Source: Melastoma dodecandrum (taxonomy: Eukaryota > Streptophyta > Magnoliopsida > Myrtales > Melastomataceae). Taken from it: DNA of 64,000 nt. The position numbers were made by a program, and so were the translations under genes. Each line of letters starts with the position of its first letter. Within the stretch, counting starts at the first letter, position 1. Location of the stretch: assembly GCA_029817715.1 (NCBI GenBank), contig JARUPY010000539.1, positions 5,865,501 to 5,929,500 on the forward strand, in the 5' to 3' direction. Of this stretch, positions 45,583-57,263 are shown in pieces. The notes below the pieces were generated by a model that saw nothing but the letters and a program-made list of their open reading frames with translations, was not told the origin of the DNA and did not search any database.

Positions 45583-48108
45583 ATGCACCTTTCGTTTCTC
45601 GGCGCCTTGTCCTTGTCCTTCATCGTCCTGAGTTGCTGCTCCCCGGACCCTCCTCAGCTCCCTGGTTCTGGTACTGCCTCCCTCCATCACTCTACCGTTG
45701 CCGGCAACCATCATCACCGTCCCGAGAGCACACGTCTTTATCCATATGGGCGTGGGTTCCGCAGCCTCTATTACAAGAACCGGAAATCCTCTGACCTTCT
45801 GGACACTTTCACCGTGAGATCGCTGCTTGATACCGTTGATTCTGCTGCGATGACCTCTCTGAAGATAGTGAATGTCAACGACTATGGAGCTGTGGGAGAC
45901 GGAAGAGATGATAGTCAGGTACATATATATTCAGAAAGTATCTCGGTGCATGCAACGCAGATATGGATATCTATAAGCATTAGATGGACATCGTAACAGA
46001 CATGGTCTTGACTGCTGATGGCATCAGCATTCAATTATGTTATCTGCTTTCACTTGCAGGATTTTGACACCATTCCCATAATAATAATAACAATAATAAC
46101 AACAACAACGAAGATCAAGAAGCTTCTTTTTTCCAACGTTAATTCCTCATTGTTCTTTTCGGAACTAAATTTGTGGATCAGGCATTCGAGAGGGCCTGGA
46201 GAGTAGCCTGCGCCGCAGGGAGTGCAGCTCTGGTTGTCCCAAGTGGAAGAACATATAATCTCAAGCCCGTCAGATTCTCTGGACCTTGTAAACCCGGCCT
46301 GGTGTTCAAGGTGAGTCATGCAGATGCAGTCGCTTTTCAGGTTTAACACCTCCTACCTTAAACATATACTGTAAACATATGTTTAAGTGGCCGGTCCACG
46401 ATGCTAATTGCCATCAACATGTCAACATGAATAGTCTCCATAGTCATCGCTAAAAAAATAAAATTATGTACAGGTTTATGGCACAATTCGGGCTTTCGAT
46501 AACACGGCGTACTATGCACAAGATAAAGCCCACTGGCTTATGTTTGAAAACCTGAAAAACTTCGGAGTAGAGGGTGACGGAGGATCTATTGACGGTAATG
46601 GCCAGAGGTGGTGGCAAAATTCTTGTAAAACCAACCCAAAACTGGTCAGTTATCTCTGCGGATTATTATTCGGAGCTTGCATTATTATACATGTTTTCCT
46701 TCATACGACTCACACTTTCTTCTTGGCACTCTTTGGTTACGAGCAGCCTTGCAGAGACGCACCAACTGTAAGTGTTCCGTGAACTATACTGTGTAACACC
46801 CAAAATCAGGTCATGTTCGACTTAAAATTCATCGCTCTATGCAGGCTTTGACATTTCACGGATGCAACAATCTGAGGGTAACCGACTTGTCCCTAAAGAA
46901 TGCTCAACAGATGCACCTCTTGTTTGAAGACTGCACATCTGTACAAGCAGTGAATCTTTCGATTACTGCGCCCGAGGAGAGCCCGAATACAGACGGCATT
47001 CATGTATCCAGAACCCAAAACATTGCCATACAGAACTGTGTCATTGCAACAGGCAAGTTGTTTATGCTTTATAGACGCAAGCCTAGGTCTTCTTCCTTAT
47101 CATTGTGAAATCAGATGCTCGGCAAGCAACGATTGATTTGACATGGGATGGTGGAATAATTTCTCATTGTTTTAAATTTGCAGGAGATGACTGCATTTCA
47201 ATAGTGGGCGGTTCGAGTAATGTTCAGGCCACGGATATAACCTGCGGACCAGGTCATGGGATAAGGTGGGCAACTCTAACCAGAAACCGCAGCTACTTCC
47301 ATCCTAAAAATTCACTTCCTACATCTGTTTTGGAAGCTTCACCTCCTATTGAGAAATAAAAAATCGTGTTGCTATTGTAATGCCGCAGCATTGGAAGCTT
47401 AGGAGCAGGCGATACACAAGACTTTGTTTCGGATGTCCTTGTGACAAGAGCAATACTTTCAGGAACCACAAACGGAGTGAGGATAAAGACTTGGCAGGTT
47501 AGTGCCGCCGATCAAATGTTCTTCCCTTGTAGATTGGTCTGATTAACATCCCCAAATTACTTGAAACTAAACCATATATGGAACACGTCGAACACAAAAC
47601 GGCCGACTGCATCGTATTCGGTAAAATTCCATTCAATTCTACCAGTTTGACGTGGTTTGCATACCCAGGGTGGTTCTGGTTATGCGAAGAACATCAAGTT
47701 CCAAGATATCGTCATGAAAAATGTGGCGAATCCCATTATCATTGATCAGAACTACTGTGATCAAAAGACAAAATGTCAAACCCAGGTACGACCACTAATT
47801 CTTCCCGGCATCGTGTTATGAGAGCCCCGTCACGTTGAATGTTAACATTTACAATGATGGACTGATAGGGGTCCGCTGTGCAAGTCAGCAATGTGGTGTA
47901 TAGTGACATCAGGGGAACCAGTGCTTCGGAAGAGGCCATAATCTTTAATTGCAGCAAAAGCCACCCTTGCCAGGGGATAACTTTGCAAGACATCAACCTA
48001 AGGAGCAGCACGTCGTCAGGCAATAAGGCTGCCGAAGCATTATGCTCTAATGTCAACTTCATCCAAAGTGAAGGCGTATTTCCCCAGTGTTCTAAAATAA
48101 CGAGCTGA
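45583..48108 (+). CDS. polygalacturonase (GH28)
   Basis: Nine exons (45583-45918, 46182-46310, 46474-46644, 46747-46767, 46845-47052, 47184-47265, 47389-47497, 47669-47785, 47869-48108) give 470 residues. A signal peptide ([20 protein letters not shown]) and a His/Arg-containing N-terminal extension of about 70 residues precede the beta-helix ([15 protein letters not shown]). All catalytic motifs are present: NTDG (Asp269), GDD (Asp290, Asp291), GHG (His313) and RIK (Arg347, Lys349). The enzyme should hydrolyse alpha-1,4-galacturonan of pectin in the cell wall. Exon 4 is a 21 nt microexon. Intron 5 begins with GC (AG then GCAAGT at 47053). Endo or exo action cannot be told from sequence. Confidence 0.95.
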
Positions 48109-48870
48109 TATGCAGACCTGCAACCAGAAAAACAGTAAGAGAAGAAAATCGATGCTGTTCTTTTATACCCGAAAAATTGCTATTGTATAAACATGATCCT
48201 CCTATGGTGAGAGATCATCATTCATCACTACAGTAAAAGATTATTGAATATTTATCGTTCTCAAGCACATAATGAAATGGCATAAGTCCTGTTCAAATTC
48301 ACGAGGCAAAGATTGCTGCCCAGTTTTTCATATTTATTCTCATTGTTCTATTGAGCAGACGAGGTCTCTCCCCCCAAGAGAAAACAAGAAAGAAAAAAGG
48401 AACTCGGGCACTAAATGATAAGAACTGCTAGGGCGATGAACCAGGAACAAGAATTGCTAGAGTGACCAATATTTGCGGAATTAAATACAGTCCAGTGCCT
48501 AAATTATGCAATGCAGTAAGAATCAACAGGAGGATATTCACTCCACTGAACGATTGCCATGACAAAGGAAAAGATTAAGGAACGCTGGGGCAATACAACG
48601 GTTGAAGGAAAAGGCAATGACATGCACCTTTTCCTGCACAAATCGCTGCTGTATGTGTGTGGGCGTACCACAAGTTAGCCAGCAAGACAGTAATTATAAC
48701 CCAACATCACTTGCCGTAACAGGCATCTCCGATTATAAACTCGATTCCTACACGTCATGTCTGACGAAAGAGCAACTTTCTAGTAGTATGTACAAAAGAG
48801 CATCAGGTGTACAGCAGAAATTGGCCCAGAACAAGGATGGACAAGCTCGTCAGATAATGCAGCAAAAACA
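48109..48870. other. spacer between convergent genes
   Basis: The 3' flanks of polygalacturonase (+) and the 759-residue gene (-). No gene was seen. The open frame at 48602-48916 has no resemblance to a known protein. Confidence 0.6.
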
Positions 48871-51238
48871 TCATATCAGGCTTCCTGCAAAAATGTCATC
48901 GCCGGAGATAACTTGAAAACTGGCTTTCACATCCTCCTTATCAGATATATCCAGCAAATCACAGTAGCAATGGTCGATACAGTTTGTTGAACAAGTCAGT
49001 GTCTCGCCATTGTCCACAACAATCAAATTCTCTGGCTTCACATCCAAGGATAAGTCAGTGCTCTTTCCCTCAGGGGAAGGACCCACATTTGCTTCATCCA
49101 TATTGCTCAAAAGAGATTCAAGGGCATATTCGGCATAAGATCTTTCTTCTGATATGAATTTCACATCGAGAATAGGAGATTCAAAGTCCACCACACATGC
49201 ATCATGTGAGAAAGAGAGGACATCATCCAGAACATCCCTCATCGGCCCCATAATATTTTCATTCTTGCCACTCAGCACCTTTGACCCTAGAATAGTGGCT
49301 TCCTCTCCGAGGCAAAGACTACCAATGGACTGCGTTTGATGGCTCTTCTGCAAAGGTGCATCATCATCACAGGCAAAGACAGAGCTCTTTTCGGCAATTG
49401 CCTCTCCATGTTCTGCTACTCCGATTCTCCAGTAATCATCAAATGTAGCCAGGATTGTCGGACCCGATAGTTCATCTTGTTCCTCCCCTGCTTTCTCAAC
49501 ATATTCGTCACAAGGACAATCACCAACACACACCTCAACATGTGGCAACAGAGTAGAAGTATGTGAATCCTTGGTGCACTTAGACCTGTCTGTCAAATGG
49601 GTAGAAGAGTCACTGATATCATTACATTCTGATGGTACTTGACTTTTATCTTCACAAGGTTCATCGTCCTTAGGTGAAAACTCAGAATCTTTGACTACAA
49701 CACACGATGTGCCCTTCACCGGTTGAAAATCAATAGATGAAACAAATCCGGCAAGAGCAAATGCCAATGCTTCATCTACCGACAAGGCCCGTTTAGCATT
49801 TGTCTTAGATGATTCATCATCCTGTTTAGGAGCATCAGTTTCATAGTCATCCCCAACATCTGAAGACCCAAGAACCAAAGATGCCCAGTTAAGTTTTTCC
49901 TCAGGGGATTCAGCCTCATTTTGGGTAGAATCGCCTTCGTGGTCACTCTCTCTATCTGAGGGGCCCAGTGGAAAAACCGAGTCCCTGTTGATGCCAGCAG
50001 CTCCAGAATCAGATGTGTTATCCAGCTGGATAGATGGCTTACTTAAATAACCATCATCCAGACGTAACTCTTCACAGTTACTATTGGAAAAGGCATTGGG
50101 ACTCAATTCACCGGGCAAACAACCTGGGATGGAGAAATTATTACAGCCCCAACCTCCCGTTGATTTCCGGTTCAACGCTTCTAACTGTGCCTCCACTCGT
50201 GCTAGTCTGGCTTCAATGCTACTAAGGGGTCTAAGCATATGTTCTTCAAACCTCAAGCAGCTTTGCTCTATTCCCCTGACTCGAGATAAAAGATCTTTCA
50301 GAACAGTGTCCAAGCAGTGACAAGGAGTATCGGGCTTTTGATCCGCAAACCGCTCGCATGGAGATTCAAGAGCAGTGGAGGAACGCATATCAGATACTTT
50401 AGGTTGCAATGGATAAGCCAAAGAAGATAATTTTGGATGCAAATCAGGTCGAGCTCCGTCACCCGCAGCATTGGGGAACCCTGGGCCATCTTTCCTATCA
50501 CCAGCCAATGCCCCTTGCACTTGGTTAGCCAAACCTGATCTGGAAAGCTGAAGAAGGGTCGGCACGAGCATGGCCATAAGGGGATTTCCAGATGTACTCT
50601 CCGTTCGGTCGTCCTTGACATCAGGGACAATATCCACAGGTTCCGCAAAAATGTAGAGTTGGTCGACAGAAACACAATCCCCTGTCTGGATAGAGAGAAG
50701 CCTAATGGTGATAGAAGTACAAGGGTCGGCATCACTGATCTGTGCTGTGGCCTCATAAAATTCCGGACGAGGGGTCATAGGGCGGGGGAAGTTGACATCG
50801 ACCCAGTCATCTTCACAAGGGGGAGTCAAATTGACGTGGTCGGACTCAGCGAGGTGGCCGCAGCGGACAGTGCAGAGATACTCGGGGGAGGAGGGATGCT
50901 GGTCGGTGGAATAATAAACTTCATAGACGCGAGCGGTGCTACGGAGGTAGACCTGCTGCACGTCTCGCCGCTGCCCAAAATCAACTGGCGACGGGCAAAA
51001 GGTCAGGCAGAGTTAGGGGAAAACCCTATGACACAAAAATCAGCAAAAGAAGAGAGGGATTGAGTGTGTTACGGGTGATTTCGCAGGGAGGGGAAGAATC
51101 GGGACGGAGGAGCAGGAGAGTGGTCCTGGGGTCGGGGTAGGGATCGGGATCGGTGACGGAGGAGTCTTCGAGGGTGACGTAGTCGGATAAGGAGCCGCCG
51201 TTGACGGTCCAGCTGCAACGGATGGACGACTTGACCAT
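48871..51238 (-). CDS. 759-residue protein with possible discoidin-like N-terminus
   Basis: Two exons (51073-51238 and 48871-50984) join in phase 1. The first 170 residues look like a beta-rich domain of the galactose-binding/discoidin type (YVTLEDSS, then DFGQRRDVQQVYLRS and DDWVDVNFP). This also occurs in the ABC-transporter-associated protein PAAT (C10orf88), a family this protein may belong to. A short coiled coil follows (around residues 290-325: SIEARLARVEAQLEALN). The remaining 430 residues are acidic, Ser-rich and probably disordered. No catalytic motif or membrane segment was seen. The start at 51238 gives a sensible N-terminus and fits the phase. The function is not known with confidence. 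Confidence 0.8.
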
Positions 51239-51487
51239 TGCCGACTGGAATAGATGCTTCGTCGTTGTCGTCTCCGGCCCTTCGGCGTGGGATTTTTGGT
51301 TCCGGACTCAGCTTCCGCCCAAATGCGCCCGCCGCCTTTGAGAAGTGGCTCCGATAGTCCGATTGGTCGGAGTCCACTTTGAGTCGGAAGGAATACAAAG
51401 CCCAATGTCATCCTACAGGCCCATCTCTAATATCTCTCCGAAGGCTCAGTTAGAAAAGGTCAAACTGCGATCTAGTTATTAGACCCC

Positions 51488-51490
<3 letters not shown>

Positions 51491-51521
<31 letters not shown>
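51491..51521. repeat. CT microsatellite
   Basis: About 15 CT units in the probable 5' UTR or core promoter of the TAB2-like gene. CT-rich leaders are common in plant promoters. Confidence 0.9.
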
Positions 51522-51524
<3 letters not shown>

Positions 51525-51576
51525 TACTTATCACCTCCCAAAACACCCCCTGCTTGCCTTCTCTGATAAAAAGCCA

Positions 51577-53433
51577 ATGGCTGCAACTCTCGGCCTCGTC
51601 CGTCCATGGGTCAAGTTCAAGTCCACAACTCCACACCAACCCAACCGCTTCTCCATCCCCATCTTTGCTCTTCTTCCCCCGCCCACCTTCCCCGCTACTT
51701 CCCTTCTACTCCGACCTTCTCCCCGCTCCTCTCGCCTTCTCCCTTCCGTTTCCTCCGAGCAGCAGCTCCAAGTGTCGGAAGATGACGACGATGCTGTTGA
51801 TGATGATGACGACGAGGAGATGGATGACCCCTCCGCTGAGCTCAGCTACCTCGACCCAGAGACTGATCCCGATTCCATAACAGAGTGGGAGCTGGATTTC
51901 TGTTCCAGGCCCATCCTCGACATCAGGGGAAAGAAGCTCTGGGAGCTCGTCATCTGCGACGATTCCCTCTCCCTCCAGTACACCAAGTACTTCCCCAATA
52001 ACGTCATCAACAGCATCACCCTTAGGGACGCCATCCTCTCCGCCTGCGACTCCCTCTCCCTCCCCCTCCCTGATAGGGTCCGTTACTTCAGGTGACCTCC
52101 CTCCTCCTCCGTCGCTTTCTTTTCCCTATTCTTTTTCTTATAAGAAGTGGTTCATTTTTAGATCTCAGATGCAGACCATCATAACCAAAGCTTGCAAAGA
52201 GCTCGGCATCAAGCCCATTGCTAGCAAGCGGGTACGTCCTTCTTAGTGACTTGGTGGTGTTGTCCACGAAAGTATTATCTATCGGCTGCCCTACTGGTCT
52301 TCATGTTGCTCTAGAACTTGGTAGCAGATTCTACCAGGGGAGTCCTTTCAAGAATGAATTGGATTCTTTTCCCTAATTCAGTTATAAGCTTATTCTTTTC
52401 GAAAATGCAGCCCGAAGTAGCAATTCTTCATGGGTTTATTCTCTTCCATGGCTAGTCAGTGCAGATTTGCTGGCTGAACACCTGACTAAGTCCTCGTGAT
52501 TTCAGTGCCTATCCCTACTTCTGTGGCTGGAAGAAAGATATGAGACTGTATATACGCGTCATCCAGGTTTCCAGAAGGGATCCAAGCCATTTCTAGCTCT
52601 CGACAACCCTTTTCCGACCGAACTACCGGACAACCTCTTTGGGGAAAAGTGGGCATTCGTGCAGTTACCATTTACCGGTACATTGTTTTGCATCTGCTCT
52701 CAAATTCATGTTCAAGACCAATGCCAGATATATCTATTTAAGCATTCTATCTTCTGATCGTTAACCTGCCATAAACATTTTGGTATGTGCATCTCATTTT
52801 CAGCCGTCCGACAGGAAATTGCATCCTTGAAAACGCAATATGCCTTTGGTGCGGGTCTGGACTTGGATTTGTTGGGTATAGAAATTGATGACCAAACACT
52901 TATACCAGGGTTGGCTGTCGCATCTTCTCGTGCAGAACCACTCGCAGGTGAAGCTTTCTGCACTTCTCACTGTTAGTTAAAAAGCTGTCAGAGTTAAGTA
53001 TTTCTGCAGGCTGGTGTTGGAGTTAGGATGGTGTAGTCAAGGATCCTTGTTTTCAAGATTGCATTCAAGGATCCTTGTCTTCTGGAGTTTCTCATTTTAA
53101 AAAATAAAAAATAAAGCAAATGACAGCTGAAAAGGAGATTATTTTCTTGTATCTTCACTCTCTTTTTTTGCAGCCTGGATGAATGGGTTGGAAATTTGTT
53201 CGGTGGAGGCCGACATAAGCCGAGCTTGTTTAGTTCTATCAGTTGGGATTTCAACCCGTTATGTATATGCTACCTACAAGAAGACCCCAGTGACAACAAG
53301 CGAGGCAGAGGCATGGGAATCTTCCAAGAGATCGTGCGGCGGGCTGCATTTCCTGGCGATTCAACCAGATCTAGAGTCAGACGACTGTGTTGGCTTCTGG
53401 TTGTTGCTAGACTTGCCGCCACCACCCATATGA
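51577..53433 (+). CDS. ATAB2: TAB2-like RNA-binding protein, chloroplast (DUF1092)
   Basis: Five exons (51577-52091, 52162-52231, 52506-52677, 52804-52947, 53174-53433) encode 386 residues. The first 60 or so residues are Ser/Pro/Arg-rich and low in acidic residues, fitting a chloroplast transit peptide. An acidic linker ([16 protein letters not shown]) follows. The body matches the TAB2/ATAB2 family ([36 protein letters not shown]) and ends in the conserved [10 protein letters not shown]. In Arabidopsis and Chlamydomonas this protein binds psaB and other plastid mRNA leaders and activates their translation for photosystems I and II, with light control in Arabidopsis. Length and exon phases fit an intact gene. 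Confidence 0.94.
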
Positions 53434-53466
53434 AATTCCCTCAGAGGTGGATGTAGAGACCTTGTT

Positions 53467-53700
53467 AGGTAAATGTTTGGTTTATATTTTATATTTTAAC
53501 ACGCCCCTCAAGTCGAACCGGGCCAGCATCTTTGGCTCTGGGCCATTGGTTCAAGGCTAGGCGGGCTCTTTTGGCCTCTCGTGCATATTTTAGAGTTTTT
53601 GCGTGCGCGGAGGTATCACGACTACCATGTATAAACCTTACCGTTTGAGTTATTAGGTGAAGGCTTGATTTATATTTTATGGATTGCGACCGTACAGGAA
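53467..53700 (-). repeat. possible 3'-end remnant of a copia element
   Basis: On the minus strand, CTTGAGGGGCG (a polypurine-tract-like run) is followed by TGTTAAAATATAAAATATAAA, the usual look of a copia internal region meeting its 3' LTR. The sequence before it (CTGGCCCGGTTCGA) has the same character. No second LTR or coding domain was seen. Confidence 0.35.
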
Positions 53701-54092
53701 GGAGATTTATCGAAGGCTTCTGAACTTTTTTTTTTTTTGTGGATCTCTCTTTACGGACCGTTAGCTCCAATGTCATTTAGACATTCTATCCCCAATTTTG
53801 AAGTTAGTTATTTGGCCAACAGAAGAAAATTCCTCTTCTTCATCTTTAGTCATTCTTAATATCTAGCGAGGAAAGAGATGAGTTAAAACTGTAACAGACA
53901 ACGGCGGAGTTCCAGGGAGATGCCTTAATCGAAGTGGGGGAGGAGGCGGTGGGAGACTCACGGATCCCATATCCAACAAGTGACCCATTCGGAAAACTTC
54001 TACTAAGAAAGAACAGGGCAGGTAGCTTATTTACAAAAGCATAATCAGAGCGAGGGAAGGAGGGAGATGTACGAGCTGAGCAGGCTTTATTT

Positions 54093-54111
54093 GACGACGA
54101 CGACGACGACG
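54093..54111. repeat. GAC trinucleotide repeat
   Basis: Six GAC units just downstream of the stop codon of the small plastid-type gene. Confidence 0.85.
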
Positions 54112-54122
54112 ATGGGGTAAAA

Positions 54123-54491
54123 CTACCAGTGGGGTGTGGAGTAGGTGGAGGAGATCCAGGCGGAGTAAGCGCAGACGAGCTTCTGGGAGATGTAGATGTA
54201 GAGGGAGAAGGAGAGGGAGATGAGGGTGAGGTCCTTCCAGTCGCCTTTCCTCTGAGGGGTCAGGCTACCCCTCAGCCCCTCCCCTAGCTTCAACAGACTC
54301 GTCGCAAGCCCCCTGCTCCCCTTTACCTCCTGCCCCTTGTCGCCCTTCTCCTCCTCGTCGTCTGGGAGGGGGCCCCTGCAGGTGACGGCCGTCGTCGAGA
54401 GGCGCCTCGGTCTGGGGCCGCGTTTGGAGGGGTTAGAGAAGAGGAGCGAAGGCGAAGGCCCGCGGTATTGGAAGAGGGAAAACGCCGCCAT
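54123..54491 (-). CDS. small plastid-type membrane protein of unknown function
   Basis: A single-exon frame of 122 residues from the Met at 54491 (the longer frame to 54677 has an implausible N-terminus). The first 45 residues are rich in Ser, Pro and Arg without acidic residues (MAAFSLFQYRGPSPSLL), as in chloroplast transit peptides. A charged middle (DDEEEKGDKG) follows. A C-terminal hydrophobic segment (LTLISLSFSLYIYISQKLVC) ends near WISSTYSTPHW. The layout resembles a conserved small plant protein of unknown role. Single copy, no obvious operon-like context. No function is proposed. Confidence 0.7.
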   Translation of the reverse strand: MAAFSLFQYRGPSPSLLFSNPSKRGPRPRRLSTTAVTCRGPLPDDEEEKGDKGQEVKGSRGLATSLLKLGEGLRGSLTPQRKGDWKDLTLISLSFSLYIYISQKLVCAYSAWISSTYSTPHW

Positions 54492-56429
54492 TTTCTTGAA
54501 CCCCAACAGGTAGTGTGCGTGTCCGTGGGAGTGGAAGAGGGAGTGAGTTAGGAACTGGAGGGAGTTGAAGGGGATAAGACAGGGACTTGTTTGGTCCAAG
54601 ACAAGGAGACAAATACACGTAGCATTCCTCCAGGTCAGCTCAAAAGGCTTTGGAAATATCTCATCCTGGAAGGGCATATGTTACAGATTCAGAGTGGGTA
54701 ACCTACGGGGGGGAATTGTCCATGAGCTTTCCATGGCTGTCTGTCGGTGTCACCCCCTCCAAAGTAAATTCAGACCCTTTTCTTAATCCTATGGGTACAA
54801 TTGCCTCCTCTCTTCTATGGGGATCACACCTTTCGAACCCAACGTTACAGTTGCGCAGCCAATCTACACAACATCATCACACTGTCAGGCGTCTTCCTAT
54901 CTCTCCTCGTGATGCTTGTAAGCCTCAGAGCCATCCAAACGCCTTTTGCCTATCTGTATTTTTGTCTTCTCTTTCGAGAATCATATTCCCAAGTGGGGCT
55001 GCGTTAAGGTTTGAGGACAGGGACCTCTCTTTCAGGAATAATGATCATAAGGTTGGCCAACAAAAATGCCCCCCCCCCCCCCATCTGCCTTGTTTCTCTT
55101 ATGCATGTGTGTGATTATGTATATAAAGGGGTGACAGAGGCGCCTTGTAACTTGGCTAGGAGAATTCACGGTATTAAACCAGCAACCAGAAAGATATGCC
55201 CCAGAAGAAGAGATAACGACTACCCGATTCTCCTTTGACGCCAGGTCTCACTCCCCTCGTCCTCCTCCTGTCTTCTTCCTCGTCCATTCTTGTTTCTTGT
55301 AGATATGATGGGATCTGGTCCATCTGCTGATTCAGTCTCTTTGCAGCAGAAAATTCACTAGGTCATACTGCCCAGAAAGGTCCGGACAGTCGCATTCGCT
55401 CATGGTACAATTTCTCCCTCTCTCATACCACACCCTGATTTACTCACTTTGACCTTAAGCTCTCATGGCCGCTGTAACTGGAGGTGCCTCAGCTGGCCAT
55501 TGGTTTGATTAACTTGCAGCCTCTATTACCTCCTCTGTGGTTGGCTATGTGACACTTTCAAACCCATCTGGAAGCCCAAGGATGTCAATTCCTCCGCAGA
55601 AACGCCAGCTTCCTAGACGAAGGGCACCGCACTCTCCTCCATCTTAGAGAGTATGCAGGAATTGGCTTTCGCATTTCTCTAGTGCTTTACTCGTACTCAT
55701 CCCGTTCTCTGTTCCTGGAAAACAATTATTGATTATCTCAACCATTAAGCTCCAGCCTTGCGCCAACAATTGTGATCCGGGAACAATAAAATCCGACTGA
55801 CCGAGTAGGCATCCCGAAACATTGCAAACAAGCAGCACAAAGGCAACTCTTATGCAAATCACACCTCCCAAGCCATTGAGAGTTTACTTAACTTCGTGAG
55901 GCCTTGTAGTCTCCCGAGGTTTGCTCCGTGTGAGCCTGGTCGAGAGTAACATATATTAAGAATTTTTACCATTAGTTGTCGCGTATTTATTTATTCCATC
56001 ATTTTCAATTCCATTGTCGCAACTTCACTTTAACTAAAGAAGAAGAACGATGAACATGATTCATAATACCAAAAAATAGAAGGAATTTTTTTTCTCATAT
56101 TTACAATTCCATTTTTTTTCAAAAAAAGAAAGAAAGACCTAAAACCGATTCCTCTTTGCTTTTTTTCCTTTTTCTTATTTTTTTTATACATTACAAATCA
56201 CCATTAACTATGGTGATTTGTAACGATGGTGAACGGCATCGATCGACACAGACAAGACAAATTTGACTTGTTCGGAACAATGACGGTTGAGAGGAAGAAC
56301 CACCGGGGTGGTTGTGTTTAAATAGTAGAGTTAAAAAAAATAAAAGAAAGAGAGGAAATATAGGAGGTGTATGTATGTATGTATGTATATGATAGGAGAG
56401 GGGGCGGAGGGAGGAGCGAAGCAAAAGGC
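54492..56429. other. intergenic, nothing recognised
   Basis: About 1.9 kb. It holds a run of about 13 C near 55069-55081, AT-rich DNA at 55930-56200 and a TATG microsatellite (56367-56390). Open frames at 54650-55114 and 55644-55871 have no resemblance to proteins. The last part is probably the 3' UTR of the glutaredoxin-like gene. Confidence 0.5.
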
Positions 56430-57263
56430 TCAGGAACAGCATCCGGGGCAGCGAACCAGCCCGTTCTCGTTGCATTCCGAGCACCTCCTCGGCACGACTC
56501 CCCCCTCGTCATCCTCGTCGAATATCTTCCTACTCCCAGAACAGTTTGGGCAAGGCACGAACCGCATGTCGCCGCAACCGTTGCACACGAACCCGGGGGC
56601 CCTGCGCGGGAACCTGTCCAGCAACTTAGCCAGCTCCCCCGTGTCGTGCAACTGCTTGACGGCGTCGGCCCCGCCGACGTACGCCCCCCCAATGAAAACC
56701 TGGGGCAAGCTCACGTTCCTTTCCCCCAGCACCGCCTGGAGCTCCTTCTTGTACTCTAAATCCATGGAGACGTCCCGCTCGTCCACCCAAACCCTGAACC
56801 CCCTGAATATCATCCTAACCGCGTAACAGTCCTCGAACGTCCTCCGTATCCCATGCAAGCTGGTAAAATAAACGACGATCCTATTCTCTGAACCGGGCAA
56901 GCGAATGGAGGGATAGGTCGGGGAGGAGAGGGAGCGAGCTGGGCCCAACTTGGAGGGACGGTGGTGGTGGGAATCTTTGGAGGAGGGGGAGGAATCTTTG
57001 GAGGAGGATTTGGAGTCAAATAGGGAACGGAGCTTGTTGACCTTGCCGCGGAGGGAGGAGAAGGGGGTGTAGAAGCCGCTACCGCGGCTGCGGGTGGAAC
57101 CGGACCTGTCAAGGGAGGCGGGGAGATTCGGTGGATAGGCCTCGGTGGGCTTGGTGTGCATGGTGAAGGATCTGCTTAGGACATATGACGAGGATGAGGA
57201 AACGGGGCCACCCTTGTGCGGCTTCCCACCACCCAATCGAGACTTCCCCTCCGGCTTCTCCAT
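56430..57263 (-). CDS. glutaredoxin-like protein with C-terminal zinc-binding Cys motifs
   Basis: A single-exon gene of 277 residues from the Met at 57263 (MEKPEGKSRL). An in-frame Met 24 codons upstream gives an unlikely Arg/Lys-rich lead. The first 120 residues are Ser-rich and basic. A glutaredoxin-fold domain follows (about residues 128-230: RIVVYFTSLHGIRRTFEDC), with the cis-Pro region LPQVFIGGAYVGG. The usual CxxC/S active site is absent, as in the plant At5g39865/At3g28850-type family. Four CxxC pairs at the C-terminus (CNGC, CPNC, CSEC, CPGC) should bind zinc. Redox catalysis is unlikely; a protein-interaction or iron-sulphur role is an inference. Confidence 0.9.
   Translation of the reverse strand: MEKPEGKSRLGGGKPHKGGPVSSSSSYVLSRSFTMHTKPTEAYPPNLPASLDRSGSTRSRGSGFYTPFSSLRGKVNKLRSLFDSKSSSKDSSPSSKDSHHHRPSKLGPARSLSSPTYPSIRLPGSENRIVVYFTSLHGIRRTFEDCYAVRMIFRGFRVWVDERDVSMDLEYKKELQAVLGERNVSLPQVFIGGAYVGGADAVKQLHDTGELAKLLDRFPRRAPGFVCNGCGDMRFVPCPNCSGSRKIFDEDDEGGVVPRRCSECNENGLVRCPGCCS

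Noticed and set aside
55250..55640. Plus-strand stretch with exon-like pieces around TTGCAG sites
   Set aside because: Translations in all frames give stops and no recognisable motif.
56367..56826. Open frames of 130 and 151 codons on the plus strand
   Set aside because: Antisense to the glutaredoxin-like gene, whose GC-rich coding sequence leaves shadow frames open.
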